The notes beneath the pieces are model-generated. The model worked only from the letters and a program-made list of their open reading frames with translations. It did not search any database and had not been told where the DNA came from. Shown piece after piece: positions 33,820 to 46,705 of a DNA stretch of 64,000 nucleotides. The stretch comes from Linyphia triangularis. Its lineage: Eukaryota > Arthropoda > Arachnida > Araneae > Linyphiidae. Location of the stretch: the NCBI GenBank assembly GCA_963978545.1, contig OZ021721.1, positions 109,837,366-109,901,365 on the forward strand, read 5' to 3'. Both the position numbers and the translations under genes were made by a program. The stretch's first letter is position 1; each line of letters opens with the position of its first letter.

Positions 33820-33955
33820 GTAGTGGCAAAGCTAAAATCCAGACATTATCAGCGTTAGTTAATTGAACCCGTCCGTTATTAATTAACTTATGCGACATAT
33901 TTTGTAATGAATGATTAAATTAGGTTTGATATCATTAGTATGGGGCAACTTCCTT
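33820..33955 (+). repeat. Dispersed repeat R3, copy 1 (second segment)
   Basis: 'gtagtggcaaagctaaaat' ... 'gacatt.tcag.gttagtt' ... 'atattttg' ... 'tttgatatcatta' parallels 38923-39047 in the same order. Confidence 0.6.
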
Positions 33956-34155
33956 TTGAAATACCACCTAGAAGGCGTTTTCGCCTTTTAATTTCGGACG
34001 ACTCTTAACAGTCTAGGTTATGCTGCAACAACATTTCTGTGTAGTAATTGCTTTTGCTTAAAAATATCCATTTCAATAACATCTCATGTTGCCATTCGAT
34101 TGTTGCAGCATTTTACAGCCACGTTTTGTAAGAATTAATCTGATTGTCCGTTGGC

Positions 34156-34429
34156 TTAACCCTTTGGGTACATTTGACGGCTGAGATTCGTCATGCACTT
34201 GTTTTGCTTGTTAATAATGACGAACCTATTTCGTCATTCAAACTAGGTTGATTGAATGGATTTTAATGTCACAAAAGCCATGATTGGTTAAGTCAAACAT
34301 CGGTTGGTTTACCTATACTTTAAAAAAATAATTTGTTTGGCTGTGTTCCTTTAAAGTTCCTTTATTGTTTTGAACCAAACGTTCAAAACGCAAGAATTTT
34401 CCCAAATAAATCTGTACCCAAGGGGTTAA
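34156..34429 (+). mobile_element. piggyBac-like MITE-B, short copy
   Basis: TTAACCCTTTGGGTACATT at the left, GTACCCAAGGGGTTAA at the right; 274 bp with inverted ends and TTAA target. No coding content. Its reverse complement is contained in 26963-27322. Confidence 0.85.
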
Positions 34430-37400
34430 TTGATCCTCTTGGTGACTTGGAGGGTTTAATTTATATTTACTCAACTGTATCTAAAATTCCTTTAGCACTC
34501 ATGAGTGTAATCCCTTCGAACTATCCACAGGATTTGATCCAGAAAATCATTTACAAATATTTTTACATTTTACTAGAATAAATGTTTTTTTTCCCTTTTT
34601 TTTCCCCCGTTTATCCTCTCAGGAACAGTAATGAAAAATAATATCCAAATTTCCTACTAGTTTTCCCTTCTATACCTTTTAAGCAGTGGCGTGTTGTGAC
34701 ATATCTCTTAAGGAAAGCATTATTATTAATAGCTAAATTTAGCATCTTATACAACAGTCCTATAACTAACACTTAAATACCATTGGAAATATTAACCCAA
34801 AAACATAAATTTAATGCAGAAAATTGAAATTGATGCAATATAAAGGTATAATTTATTTCATATAAAAAGATGAAATTTTGAAATAATCAAACGTTAAACA
34901 AAAAAACAATTTTAAAGAAGATACATTTATTACGATGAAACATGGTAAAATAAATTAAATGAACGAACATGCATAATATATATAAGTTCAATTTGCCTAT
35001 CTTTTTTTAACAAACAGATCGATAACGTTTCATAATTGTTTTTATATCTCATTCTACACAAAAAATGTTTTTCTATTTCAATCTTTCAAATCTTCGGTCT
35101 TTCAGCTGTATAATGTCAAGTTGTTTGTTGTGGAAACTTTTGATTGAATGATAGTCTAAACTGTAATTCATCCAAAATACTTGTTTCAATATTATTGCTT
35201 GCTATGCTTATAGATGGGCAGCATGATGACTGGCATCATTATGACAATCAATTGAAAGCTATCTCAAAAATGTTTTCCTTCTATTTTTCACGACTCAACA
35301 GAACGTTTAGGAAAGGCTTAAAAATTATGTTTAATGATGTATTTAATGTTTCAAAGAACCTTACGATTTAAATTGAAAAAGCAGGATAGCACTTCATAGT
35401 AAAACTTGAAAACAAAAAATGTTTACAATCGCGGTAGTACTATTAAATATGAAACCAAAAGTATTTTCTGAAGTGCTTGACTATCCCAAATCCAAAAGAT
35501 TCGTAGTCTCCTAGCGGAATTATTTTTAAGAAGACTAATGTAAGCAGTTGTATTATACAAATAACGTAATATGGACAATAATATTTTTAATTGAAAATTG
35601 TTGGTTTGGCAAAAAAAAAAAGTCGAAATGCGTTCGCTTTTAATATTTATGAATATTTATGCAGAACGTTTCGAATGTTCATTATCCATAATCTTGAGTT
35701 TATTTAAGGCAAGCAATGCTTATATTGCTTCTATGGACCACACGCCACTAACAAGTAAAGAGTCGGTTTTTATCATTCGAACACTTTTTAATCTTCTCTT
35801 TGTAAAAATAAATCCAAATAAAAAAATCTTTATAAGCCTAATCTAATAAAGTATGGTAAAAAAAAGTACCCACCTAGTTGTCTGCCTGAAGAAGTTGTGA
35901 ATTCAGAAATAGGCACTGTCAAATTACATCGTACTCATATTCTACAATGCCATTTGTCTGCCTTTTTTTTTGTAGCCTACTCATTTTCAAACTGCATGTA
36001 CACTGAAATTTTATTATTGGTAAAGTACTGGTGTCTCTTTTGAACTAGTGATTTACACAGAAATATATTTTGGGAGCTCCATATCTACTAAATAACTACT
36101 TTACTAAAATATCGTAACAATACTTAAATTGAGTAGTACATATTACAAAAGGAGAACTTATTCCGGGAGATCTTTAAAGACAACGCCCCCGAATCGGCAT
36201 CTGTAATGAATAATAATAAAAAAAAAAAACTTATAAAACTACAATCAAACCACTCCTTCAGTGAACCCGAGACCATTAGTCATAATCGTTGTCATGACTT
36301 ATTTTTAAAAGTGAGTTTTACAGCGTAACCATAACAAGTTGGGGCACAAGGCCAGGACACTTTCTGGGCTACTTCTTCAAACGAGATTTATTAGAAATGA
36401 GCTTGACACAAAGTAAAATGAATTAATATTAAATATAGAAAAAGTTGAAAAATTGATGTTAATATTATTTTCTAACCATTTTTTTTATCACAAATAAACA
36501 AACTTCAAACAATTAAGTTTATAAATCAAAAGAGGAAAAACTTTGTTATATATTGCATTGTATTTCACTATCATATTGCGTTGTAATAGCTGTGACAATA
36601 ATATCTGCAGCATTATTCACAACTTCAGAGTCGACATTTGCTGTTCTCACATTAAATTCGCCAAGACTTCCTTTCAATTTTTTTTCTCTTATCTTTCAAG
36701 AAAACGTGTTTCTTTCCGCTTTTATATGATGGTTTGGTTTATTTGAATAAATACACTCTGGAATACTGAAGACGGTTCAATATCAATACAAAAGGATTTT
36801 TATGTAAAAATTCTTTTATACAGATTATAAAAGATATTCACATAGCTTTTGTGAAACAAACATTATAGGTTTACAGTCAATTTCGGGGGCCCCTACAATC
36901 ACGGGACTAAGGCCTGAGCGTAAAACCCCAAGGAGCTTATATGGTGTGTTATCGCTGGTTCTTTCTTTAGGTGTATTTATTAGATAATAAGTTTTATTTT
37001 TGTATTCTTATTCAATAAGTATTTATATAATCTCAATCCATCTCAAACACATTTCTTCTGGATCAAACTAATTAAGGAATATTCTAGGATATATATTTTT
37101 CTGCTGATGGTAACTGATTCGAAACAAAACGATACAAGGAACTGCGATCACTTCATATTTATCTTATTTTGCACTAAAGAAGCAAGGCAAAAATCTCTCC
37201 GTAGCTTGACGATGATACTCCCAGATATCAGCAAATCCCCATTTTGACTTGGTGAAATGATAGTCTCTGGACACTCATTATGTATTTATTGGAACATCGC
37301 GTGCGAAGAGTGACAGCCCATCATTTGTCTCGCAATATTTCTATTTTTAGAACATTTTTTCGTGTTACACGATGACCTGATTACATACCAGAGAATTCTA

Positions 37401-37697
37401 TGTCATAAATGTCATCGATGACCGAACCACCTTCTTTTCCAATACTTAATAGAGAATAAATTCTAAAATTGTGGGAAGAAATATCCTCCCCCCCCCCCTT
37501 CTTTTCCAAAAATGTAAGTTTTCTTCTCTTGACTGTTACTTTAAACGAAATTGAAACGTACTGCATCTTTGAGTTATCAATCTTACTTAATATTGAATAA
37601 ATTCTGATAGTGTGTGCTGAAATATATCCATTCTCTGAGTTTCAGGGATGTAAGTTTTCTTCTTTTGTCTGTTACTGTAAACGAAAGTGAAATGCAC
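34430..37697. other. AT-rich non-coding stretch
   Basis: No gene is supported. Plus-strand frames at 35144-35371, 35598-35846 and 36543-36746 lack motifs and are F/I/N/K-rich. A C-run sits near 37489-37498. 37440-37560 and 37570-37690 share 'attgaataaattct', 'gtaagttttcttct' and 'actgt.aaacgaaa', a diverged tandem duplication of about 125 bp. Confidence 0.5.
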
Positions 37698-37699
37698 TA

Positions 37700-38360
37700 T
37701 AGACTGAGAGTCGACTGCAATTTTTGAACCCCATCGAACATCATTCCGAATTTTTTATAGAAATTAGAGAAAAGTGAGTAGATTACGAATCCACTGGTCT
37801 GCCGTGGCAAAAATGGCCGAAACTGGTCAAAAATCGACTTCTAATAAGTTGAACTAAATCCAATTGCCAAATGCACCATAACTTGCCAAATAATGAGCAT
37901 TTCTTTTTTATTTGGTAACCTTCGCTCTTTAATTTTCAATTAAGAAGGTTGCAGACGATTCAGCTATCTGGCGACGGTCTACTTGCATCTATTAAAAGGG
38001 AGCCAAGTTGGCAAAAAATATTGCGTCACTTATGACGTAACTGATGTCGCCAATTTGGCTTACTTTTAAAAGATACAAGTTTTCCAAGCCAAGATCAGAA
38101 ATCGTTTGCGCTTTTTCTCATTGAAAATCAAAATGCAGTGGGTTACTAGACGAAAAAGTTTGTTCTAGTTTTGGCAAGTTATGACCTATTTGGCAATCGG
38201 ATTTTAGTTCAACTCATTCCAAGTTGATTATTGATCAGTTTCGGCCATTTTTGCCACGGCAGACCAGTGGATTCCTAATCCACTACCTTTTCTCCAATTT
38301 CTATAAAAAAATCAGTGATGTTCGATGGGGTCCAAAAATTGCAGTCGCCTCTCGGACTAC
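37700..38360. mobile_element. Long fold-back element FB2
   Basis: About 300-bp arms are imperfect inverse copies: left arm words GACTGCAATTTTTG, CCACTGGTCTGCCGTGG and TTGGCAAGTTATG-type sequence recur reversed at the right. Ends TAGACTGAGAGTCGAC / GCCTCTCGGACTAC are flanked by TA, suggesting a Tc1/mariner-type MITE. The spacer is about 50 bp. No transposase frame. Confidence 0.78.
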
Positions 38361-39387
38361 TAGGTTTGTTGGTGGATGGCGATTCGGAGCGAGAAAATCA
38401 GTGTTTTAGTCGTACGATTCGTGTAAAAATGTATTAATTTAATTGTTTTTAAAGTAGGATTGATAACGCTCAGTTACTTATCTTCTGTAGCATAGCTAAG
38501 CATGAAGTAATACGCTATTGTATAGTTTTTGATTGTTCAATACAAATTGTTACAGTCACTGTCACTAAAATGCCGCCTGTACAAATGTTTATATTATACT
38601 ATATCAGACCTACATACCAAGCATCTACAAATCGATAAGATTAGAAGGAATACTAAGTATGTATTATGTATTCCTACTAATCTTATCGATATCTTCAAAC
38701 TATTATGACACATACCTCTAGCATTTATAGTTCAGACTTTAAGGAATTGTAGATTGACTTTTGGTCATTATTTCTGGTTACAACTTCCAGTTGAGTTTTG
38801 ATATGGGAACATGTCTCTACAAAATCTTTATTTTGACTTATCGCCCGCGTTGGTAGTTTTTTCTGGGATTGTTAACCTCAGGCAGATGAACCTAGCCTTT
38901 GTTTAAACTTCTCTTTCATGAATGTAATGGTGAAGCTAAAATACTGACATTTTCAGTATTAATTAGATATATTCATTATTAATTAATATATGCTCCATAT
39001 TTTGCAAAAACAGATACAATTTGATTTGATATCATTACTGTAGTAATTCATTGAATCCTAGTATTCCTACAACGTTATATTTCTTAAAAATGAGTATTGT
39101 TATTATTCGCGTCGTATGAAGTTTGTTCACCGAACATGTAAATAACACATGCCAGGTTTAAATATTATTGTTGTCTGGTTCGTGTCACCTGTAATTTACC
39201 TACGAATTCGTTGCGATGCACATTTTTGGCGCATATATTTGGACTCATTTTATTTCGATACTGTTTTTTATTCAAATATTTAGTCATGCTTCCTTGTTGA
39301 TTGTTTTTAGGATAATACATTTACGCTCATAGATGTTTATACTGTATACCGATAAAACAACTATGAAAACATTTACGGAATCGTATT
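38361..39387. other. Non-coding stretch containing repeat R3 copy 2
   Basis: No gene. A short inverted pair 'gataagattagaaggaatact' / 'ttcctactaatcttatcg' lies at about 38633-38690. Confidence 0.5.
38705..39060 (+). repeat. Dispersed repeat R3, copy 2
   Basis: Contiguous here: 'gcatttatagttcagacttt', 'acttccagttgagttttgat', 'gtagttttttctggg', then 'ggtgaagctaaaatactgac' and 'tttgatatcattac'. In copy 1 the same succession is spread over 32402-33955, with SINE-2, SINE-1 and other DNA between. Confidence 0.65.
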
Positions 39388-39992
39388 AATTTAACCACAA
39401 TTTTTTTGAAAACAGGCAATGGCATACCCAAAAAACAAATTATTGCATTACTAAAAAACGACCAATTCCTATTATCTGTTTTATGCCAGGCTTTTCATTA
39501 CGGCAGCAATGATAATTATTAATTTAATTAATTATTAATTAAATTAATTGTTAATTAAATTATTAATTTAATTAATTAATCGTTAATTAAATTAATTAAT
39601 CATAAATTTAATTAATCATTAATGTAATTTATCAATTATTAATTTAACTAATCATTAATTTAATTAATTAATCATTAATTTATTTAATTAATCATTAATT
39701 TAATTAATTAATCATTAATTTAATTAATTAATCATTAATTTAATTAATTAATCATTAATTTAATTAATTAATCATTAATTTAATTAATTAATCATTAATT
39801 TAATTAATTAATCATTAATTTAAATTATTAATCATTAATTTAATTAATTATTAATTTAATTTATTAAAAGTTGATAATTAATTCATTAATCCTACTAATT
39901 TAACCACAATTGTTTTGAAAACGGACAATGACATACCCAAAAAATAAATGATTGCATTACTAAAAAACGACCAATTCCTATCGCCTGTTTTC
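39388..39992 (+). repeat. About 100-bp direct repeat flanking a minisatellite
   Basis: 'aatttaaccacaatt.ttttgaaaac' through 'gcattactaaaaaacgacc' occurs at 39388-39483 and again at 39894-39992. The TTAAT minisatellite lies between the two. Confidence 0.88.
39518..39865 (+). repeat. 20-bp AT-only minisatellite
   Basis: Unit ATCATTAATTTAATTAATTA; about seven perfect tandem units at 39672-39820, with degenerate units on both sides. Every unit contains palindromic TTAATTAA sequence, so the array can form many alternative hairpins. Confidence 0.93.
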
Positions 39993-40391
39993 CTCTATAC
40001 CAGTAATGATAAATTTCCTCTACGTTGATATATTGCTCATTTTTCGGAAGGATGAGGGGAAGCGGAAGTTTCGATTAGGAAGTACCTTTTTTCCAACCGT
40101 TTTTTCAACCATGAGTGTAATTTGGTAGGGGGGTTTTCCCTGCAGAATAAAACAAATGATTTCTTCTTTCTCATGAGTAAACTTGCTTTTAAACCATTTA
40201 TTCAAACATTGGACAGCATCTTCTTTTGGAAAATGCTATTTATTCTTTATTTAATGCTTGTTACCAAATGTTACAGTGCAGTTGGAATGTAGATACCTTT
40301 AAAGAAATCCAATGATATTGCGGCATGGTCGCAGACAATAATGATCTTCATGCAGAAAGAACCTCCGGCACGAACATAATGTTCCTATTTA

Positions 40392-41129
40392 CTGGGTGTT
40401 TATAAAGTAACTATACAATTTCGTGATAATCACATTTCATTGCATAAATTACATTATTAATCAAACACATGTTATACCAGAGCACACCTTTAGTATGTTT
40501 CAATGTGTCCTCCTTGCACATCTTGACATAACACCCAACGTGGTCAGTAAAACATGGCATAAGATAGCTGGTGTAATTTCATTGATTGCGGCTGTAATCT
40601 GTTGCTTAAGGTTTAAACTGTTCAATGTTTTGTATCTTTACCTGGTACATCTCAAATTTTATTAATTCCCACGAAAAGAAATCCAAGAGGTGTTAAATTT
40701 GGTGAAACTTAGTGCCCACATTCTTGGAGAATACCGGTGGAACACGTGAAACACTGTGCTGTGACGAGATGTACAAGGGGGTTATATTGAAATAGACTAA
40801 AGATGTGTCTTGGTATGATATTTGTTTTATTAATAATGGAATTTATACAATAAAATTGAGGTCTAGAAATGGAAAATGACTTAAGTTCAAAAAAGAAAAT
40901 TTTCCAGGAGAAGATCTGGTACTTAAGCCAATGGTTAAGTACATATTTCGGATTGAATTTGAACTACTGGAGTTCATATTTTGGGAGTTCTCCACTTTGT
41001 TTAGCTTGGTCTTTATGACATTTTCCCGTAAAAATAAGATTTTCGATTTTTTTGGTACTTAGATCGTTTTCCATATTTAGTCCTCAATTGACTGTCACAA
41101 AAATGTATAGTTACTTCATATACACCCTG
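40392..41129 (-). mobile_element. Decayed Tc1/mariner-like transposon with transposase relic
   Basis: Ends CTGGGTGTTTATAAAGTAAC and (reverse) CAGGGTGTATATGAAGTAAC, each flanked by TA. On the minus strand near 40675-40720 a broken frame reads GTKFHQI then LLDFFSWELIK, which corresponds to the SPDLTPLDFFLWG region around the last catalytic Asp of mariner/Tc1-type transposases. The frame has stops and the rest of the gene is lost. MITE R4 is inserted at about 40856-41092. Confidence 0.65.
40856..41092. mobile_element. MITE R4, copy 1
   Basis: Inverted ends AATTGAGGTCTAGAAATGG and (reverse) AATTGAGGACTAAATATGG, followed inside by GAAAATGAC / GTCGTTTTCC-type sequence. The same element is at 47370-48451. 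The target duplication is unclear. Confidence 0.7.
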
Positions 41130-43533
41130 TATTACAATAAATTTTGATTATCTTGCTGATAGGGCTGAGGAATTTCATAAATTTAGTAATTATTGATTAA
41201 TTTTCGCGTTTATAATTAGTACAGTGTAATTAAAAATAAAGTCCTACTTAAAAAAAAAAATATCCGGTAAAAAAGAACTACTGGTCAGAATGATTAGTAA
41301 TTCGACCTGAATATACGCGAAAAAAGGGAAAAATGTTTGGCATAGGGAAAGTTTTTTTACAGTTTTTTATTTTGATGCCTTACCATTTCCTATAGTTTCG
41401 CATATCTTTAGGTCAATTTTCAGATCATTGTAACCAGTGGTTCTTTTTAAAAGCTCATATTATCAATTTTAAATATAATTCCAATGTATATGATTGTAAT
41501 GAACTTTCACTGAATAATATTTCAAATTGTCTTATTTTCAACAGAGAGTAGTTGAAATGAGGCATTGCTGATATGATGGGCGAACCAACATGCGTTTTAT
41601 TTCTGCCTATTTTCCACTCCAAATGCGAAATTCGCTATTTTAAAATATTAAAGAAGAGTATTGCCAGTGCTATAATTGTTTTATGTCAATCTCCGCCATT
41701 GCAGTGAAGGGAAGTGATTATTATTATCAGCGAAATCTCAAGACATATTAATTTTGAAAATATAAATGAAATGTAAGGTATAATAATGCACAAAATTTCG
41801 TATTTTATGAAATAAAAGCAAAAGAAGTATTGCTAACATAATTTTTGAGCTTATAAAATTCAACTAAAAATTCGAGTAGGAAAAACTTTCGCCAAACGTG
41901 ACGATTCGTCGCCAAGCCTAGATTTCTGTCCTCACTTCTGATTATCGATCATTTCAACTTTCTTGGAAAATGGAATGTTTTCACATCTTTTTCCACTTTC
42001 AAAACACACTGATTTTCTTCAATTTGATGCTTTCTCTGTAAGTAGCGATGACGGGAGGGGAGAAGGGGATACTGTTAACCCTCAACTTTTTTTGCAATCT
42101 TATTTTCAAATTTCAGTTTTTGACAGTGATATTGCAAATTTTTTTCAGTTAATTCTCTTTAATTTTGGCACCTAATCGCAGAAACTGTATGGAATATTCA
42201 TCCTTACAATATTAACTGTTTTTCTCTGTCTTGAGCTTATAAAGCACAGTTTGAACATTGAATTTAATGATTCTTCCCGATTCCACATCATGCAAAAAGA
42301 AATATTGAGTATTGTACATTTTTCCAATAAAAGTAATTCAAAAAAGTTCAAAAATGAGTAGTTTTAAAATTATACATGCTATATTAGTATGGTATTAAAT
42401 ATATGGCTGATGAAAAAATGGTACTTAATATAAGACTGAAAAAGCTAATAAAAAATGCATTTTCCTTCTTATGTATACATTTTCTAATTAGTTTGCTTAT
42501 AGCACGCTTTTCTATCAATATGATAATATTTTAACATTTTGGCTTGACCGCTACTGTCTTTCTGTTGTTATTAACTTTATATATTAAATATATATATTAC
42601 TTCAAATTGGTTTTAGAAAACTTTTATCAGTTATAAATTTATTGTAGGCTCTTAATACCATGTTATATTTTAAGTTGAAGTTAAACAAAATAAAATTAAA
42701 ATTCAGTTTTAAATTAATTTTTTTTTTCTGAAATAGTTATAAATAAAGTGCCCAACAGCTGAAAAAAATGTTAGGGAAATAAGAAAAATTTGAAATTCTG
42801 GAAAAAGCAAGAATTAATTTTACAATAAAGTAAAGAGCGGAATAAAACTTAATTGTGAAATTATGATGTTCATGCTGCCGTGATTTATTTCCCTTCCTCA
42901 GCTTAGTAATAATTAAAAAGTTCAAATAAAAATATTAAATATAATAATTTTGAATAAAAAATTCCTGGTATATTAATCTTTTTAAAAAAAAATACCATTT
43001 TTAGTGAATTTTTTGAAATATTATAATATAACAGTAAATTTAAGTTTTTTTATTAAAAAGTAAAAAAAGTCAGAAAAAAAAATCTCGTGAAATCATAAGT
43101 TCCTTATTACTTTAATTTCCGCTCCTTACTTCATTGTAAAATTAACTGTTCACTAAAGTTAAATTTTTTTTCACTTAACTTATTTACTTCTAGAAAACTT
43201 ACAATTTTTTTTGTGAAATGAAGTTCTTTCAATTTAGTATTTAATCGTTTACATTTGTATAATTCTATACAAGTGAGATTGTGACTATCACTTTCAATAA
43301 AAGGCTGCTTTTATACACTTTGTTGTGGTACATTTGTGCCAGATATAAATTTTGTGACATTTAATGATCGACCAAAATCTCTCCCCCCCCCCCCCTTGTT
43401 ATTTATTAAATAAAAATTGTACAATTTTAAAGGTCTTTTACCAACTAAATATGGCCAAATTACCGAGTTTGGCTAAAAACTTGTCACCATATATCCAAGT
43501 TCTAATCCGGTATAGCTCTATGGAGTCATGAAC
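41130..43533. other. AT-rich non-coding stretch
   Basis: No gene is supported; the plus-strand frame 41963-42175 lacks motifs. A C tract lies at 43382-43394. Confidence 0.5.
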
Positions 43534-43543
43534 TTCTTCTGGT

Positions 43544-43738
43544 GCCGACCAAACGGTATAGTGGTTAGCGTGCTAGCCTCTAGACCGCGAGGTTGCGGAT
43601 TCGAGTCCCGTGTTAGGCATGGGTGTTTGTAAATGTATGTTGGCTTGTCTAATGACGAATGTTTCGGCGCATTATAGCCCTCGTGTTGCTGACGGCGCCA
43701 GATAATCTGAAAACAAACAAACAACCAACCAACCAACC
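43544..43738 (+). mobile_element. SINE-1, copy 12
   Basis: Complete copy with an expanded tail (AAACAAACAAAC then AACCAACCAACC). The perfect 10-bp target duplication TTCTTCTGGT is at 43534-43543 and 43739-43748. Confidence 0.95.
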
Positions 43739-43766
43739 TTCTTCTGGTCGAACTGTATTTTATTTA

Positions 43767-44483
43767 AGGGCTCTGTCTACTTTTAATGCATGAAAAAAAA
43801 TGATTTTTTTTTAAAGAATACTGTTATATTTATTGATATAAAACTTGTTAGGCTTCACAAAAACATTCGCAAATTACAAAAAAAAAAAAAAAAATGATTT
43901 TAACCACTTTTTTAGAGTAAAAATGCAGGAGTCCTCATAAAGTATAGGTGTGCGCTGTTGGAAAAATCTCAGAAACTACTGAACTGATCCTTATGAAATT
44001 TTAACCACATATTTTTTATACTTATCGCTATATCCCGATCCAGAATTATTGAAATTTTTTAATTTTTTCTATTTTTTTTTGTGTGCAAAAACATGCAAAA
44101 TAAACCACGTTTTTAAATTTTTTGTTGTCCCCCATTTTGTTATTTTTGCATAAAAATTAATATTAGAGGTACGAAATATTGCCACTGTCACACTAAACCT
44201 AAACCCATTAAATTTTGTTTTTGTTTCAGATGGGCCGTTGTTCAGAGTTTTTCAACAGCGCGCACCTACCTACTTTTTGAGGACTCCTGTTTACCTGGAA
44301 TTTTCCCACTAAAAAAGTGGTTAAAACCAATATTTTTAAATTTTTTTTTGTAATTTACGTTTGTTTTTGTTAAGCCTATCAAGTTTTGTATCAATAAACA
44401 TAACAGTATTAAAAAAAAAAAAAAAAAAAAAAAAATCATAAAAATAGCGTTTTTTTTCATACAGCCAAAGTAGACAGACCCTT
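43767..44483. mobile_element. Long-TIR MITE with TA target
   Basis: AGGGCTCTGTCTAC at the left and GTAGACAGACCCTT at the right, flanked by TA (43765-43766, 44484-44485). Arms of roughly 190 bp pair, with shared words 'aatactgttat', 'tttgtaatt', 'ttaaccactttttta' and 'aggagtcctca'. Long homopolymer A/T runs occur inside. No transposase. Confidence 0.75.
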
Positions 44484-44572
44484 TAATCCCAATTATCTTT
44501 TCAAGACCTTTAAACTGATATATGAAACAAACCTGTATAATTTATAGTATTTACTTAACAAATTGCAAAAGG

Positions 44573-44753
44573 TTGGTTGGTTGTTTTCAGATTATCTGGC
44601 CCCGTCAGCAACACAAGAGCTATAATGCGCCGAAACATTCGTCATTAGACAAGCTAACATACATTTACAAACACCCATGTCTAACACGGGACTCGAACCC
44701 GTAACCTTGCGGTCTAGAAGCTAGCTCGCTAACCACTATACCGTTTGGTCGGT
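44573..44753 (-). mobile_element. SINE-1, copy 13
   Basis: Complete reverse copy with perfect 14-bp target duplication CAAATTGCAAAAGG (44559-44572 and 44754-44767). Confidence 0.95.
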
Positions 44754-44767
44754 CAAATTGCAAAAGG

Positions 44768-45323
44768 ACTTCCCTTCATATGTCATTGAAATTTTGGTAT
44801 GTTTGGTAACGAGAGATTTTACACATTAACGACGATTGATAAGAAAATTTGTGCCAATTGACATTATAGTTTTTTCTTTGCTAATAATTTGCGACTGTGG
44901 TTTCACTTAGTGTTTTTTGAAAATCGTATAAATAATTTTTCAAGAAATCTGAAAAATTCGAAATATACTTCAAATTATATAATATAAATAAATAAGGTAT
45001 ATGATTAAGTCATTGTTTTTAACTATTTAAAAGTCATCTTTGATGGGTTAATTGTACTCATAGCACGACCCTGTATCATTTACTTTTTGTTTGTGAATGT
45101 TGACCTAGACGTTCAGATAGAAGGACAAAGGCTCTGAATAAACTTCTCACTTTATTAGTGTAGTGTAGAAGTTAAAAAGCGGGTGACTGGGAATAGTCAG
45201 TGAAATATCAGGGAAATTCAATTTGATTTGCTTCTGGACACCCTGAAAAATAAACAAATCGAATCGGATTTTTGAAGAAAAAAGTTCAATGAAAAGCTGA
45301 AAGTTCGCGTTTAAAGTTGTTCG
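44768..45323. other. Non-coding stretch
   Basis: No gene or element recognised. Confidence 0.5.
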
Positions 45324-46705
45324 AATAAAATAAACTAAAATAACAGCAAAATTTACTAAAGAGATAAAAAAAATAATTATTAGTAAATTTTTTTTATCGT
45401 TAAAAATGTCTATAATTTAAAGAGGTTAATTTTGAAATGTGCATTGAATGAACGGGTTAATTAGGTCCCATAGACCTAATGCTTTATATTTTCAGCCACA
45501 ATTTCTAACAGAGTATTGCTTTGAAGCATATGAAATTTCATAGCAGGCGTAACTTCAGTTATAAAAATTAATTAAAAAAAAATTTGAAAGCAAAATACCT
45601 AGTGTTTTTTTTATTATCAAACTTAAACTCTTTTTATGAGCTAGCTTATAAATTACTTCAAAAAATTATTAATAAAAAACACACCAGTTTTTCTACCCTC
45701 AAATTTCTTTTGTGAGCTTTAATAACTGATCTTATGCTTGCTATAAAATTTCATATGCTTCAAAGTAAAGCGCCATTAGAAATTGTTACTGAAAAATAAA
45801 GCATTAGGTTTATCAGAGAGATATAGACTGACGTTCCATCTTAGACGATAAATCGTTAGAAATGACTTCCGAAAATTTTTTCTTGGAAAAACGGTTTTGA
45901 TTTTTTTCTTGTGAATTGGAAAAATACCCGGAAAACTTCTATCAGAAAGACCGACTATCCCCATCTGTAGAACAGCAGGAAAGTGTTGAAACTTGATTCT
46001 CTTCATGGATTAATAAAATAAACCAAAATAACAGCAAAATTTACTAAAGAGATAAAAAAAATTAATTATTAGTAAATTTTTTTATCGTTAAAAATGTCTA
46101 TAATTTAAAGAGGTTAATTTTGAATTGTGCTTTGAATGAACGAGTTAATTAGGTAACATAGACCTAATGCTTTATATTTTCAGCAACAATTTCTAACAGA
46201 GTATTGCTTTGAAGCATATGAAATTTCATAGCAGGCATAACTTCAGTTATAAAAATTAATTAAAAAAAATTTGAAAGCAAAATACCTAGTGTTTTTTTAT
46301 TATCAAACTTAAACTCTTTTTATGAGCTAGCTTATAAATTACTTCAAAAAATTATTAATAAAAAAAACACACCAGTTTTTCTACCCTCAAATTTCTTTTG
46401 TGAGCTTTAATAACTGATCTTATGCTTGCTATAAAATTTCATATGCTTCAAAGTAAAGTGCGATCAGAAATTGTTACTGAAAAATAAAGCATTAGGTCTA
46501 TCGGAGAGATATAGACTGACGTTCCATCTTAGACGATAAATCGTTAGAAATGACTTCCGAAAATTTTTTCTTGGAAAAACTGTTTTGAATTTTTCTTGTG
46601 AATTGGAAAAATACCCGGAAAACTTCTATCAGGAAGACCGACTATCCCCATCTGTAGAACAGCAGGAAAGTGTTGAAACTTGATTCGTTTCGTGCATTAA
46701 TAAAT
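45324..46705 (+). repeat. Tandem duplication of a 688-bp fold-back unit
   Basis: Two head-to-tail units (45324-46011 and 46012-46705) begin AATAAAATAAAC and end GTGTTGAAACTTGATTC plus about 20 bp. They are nearly identical. Each unit has internal inverse segments: 'cctaatgctttatattttcag' ... 'gctttgaagcatatgaaattt' recurs reversed as 'aaatttcatatgcttcaaag' ... 'aaaataaagcattagg'. No gene is recognised in it. Confidence 0.93.

Noticed and set aside
39518..39865. CRISPR array
   Set aside because: The 20-bp units are contiguous with no unique spacers, and the genome is animal-like; it is a minisatellite.
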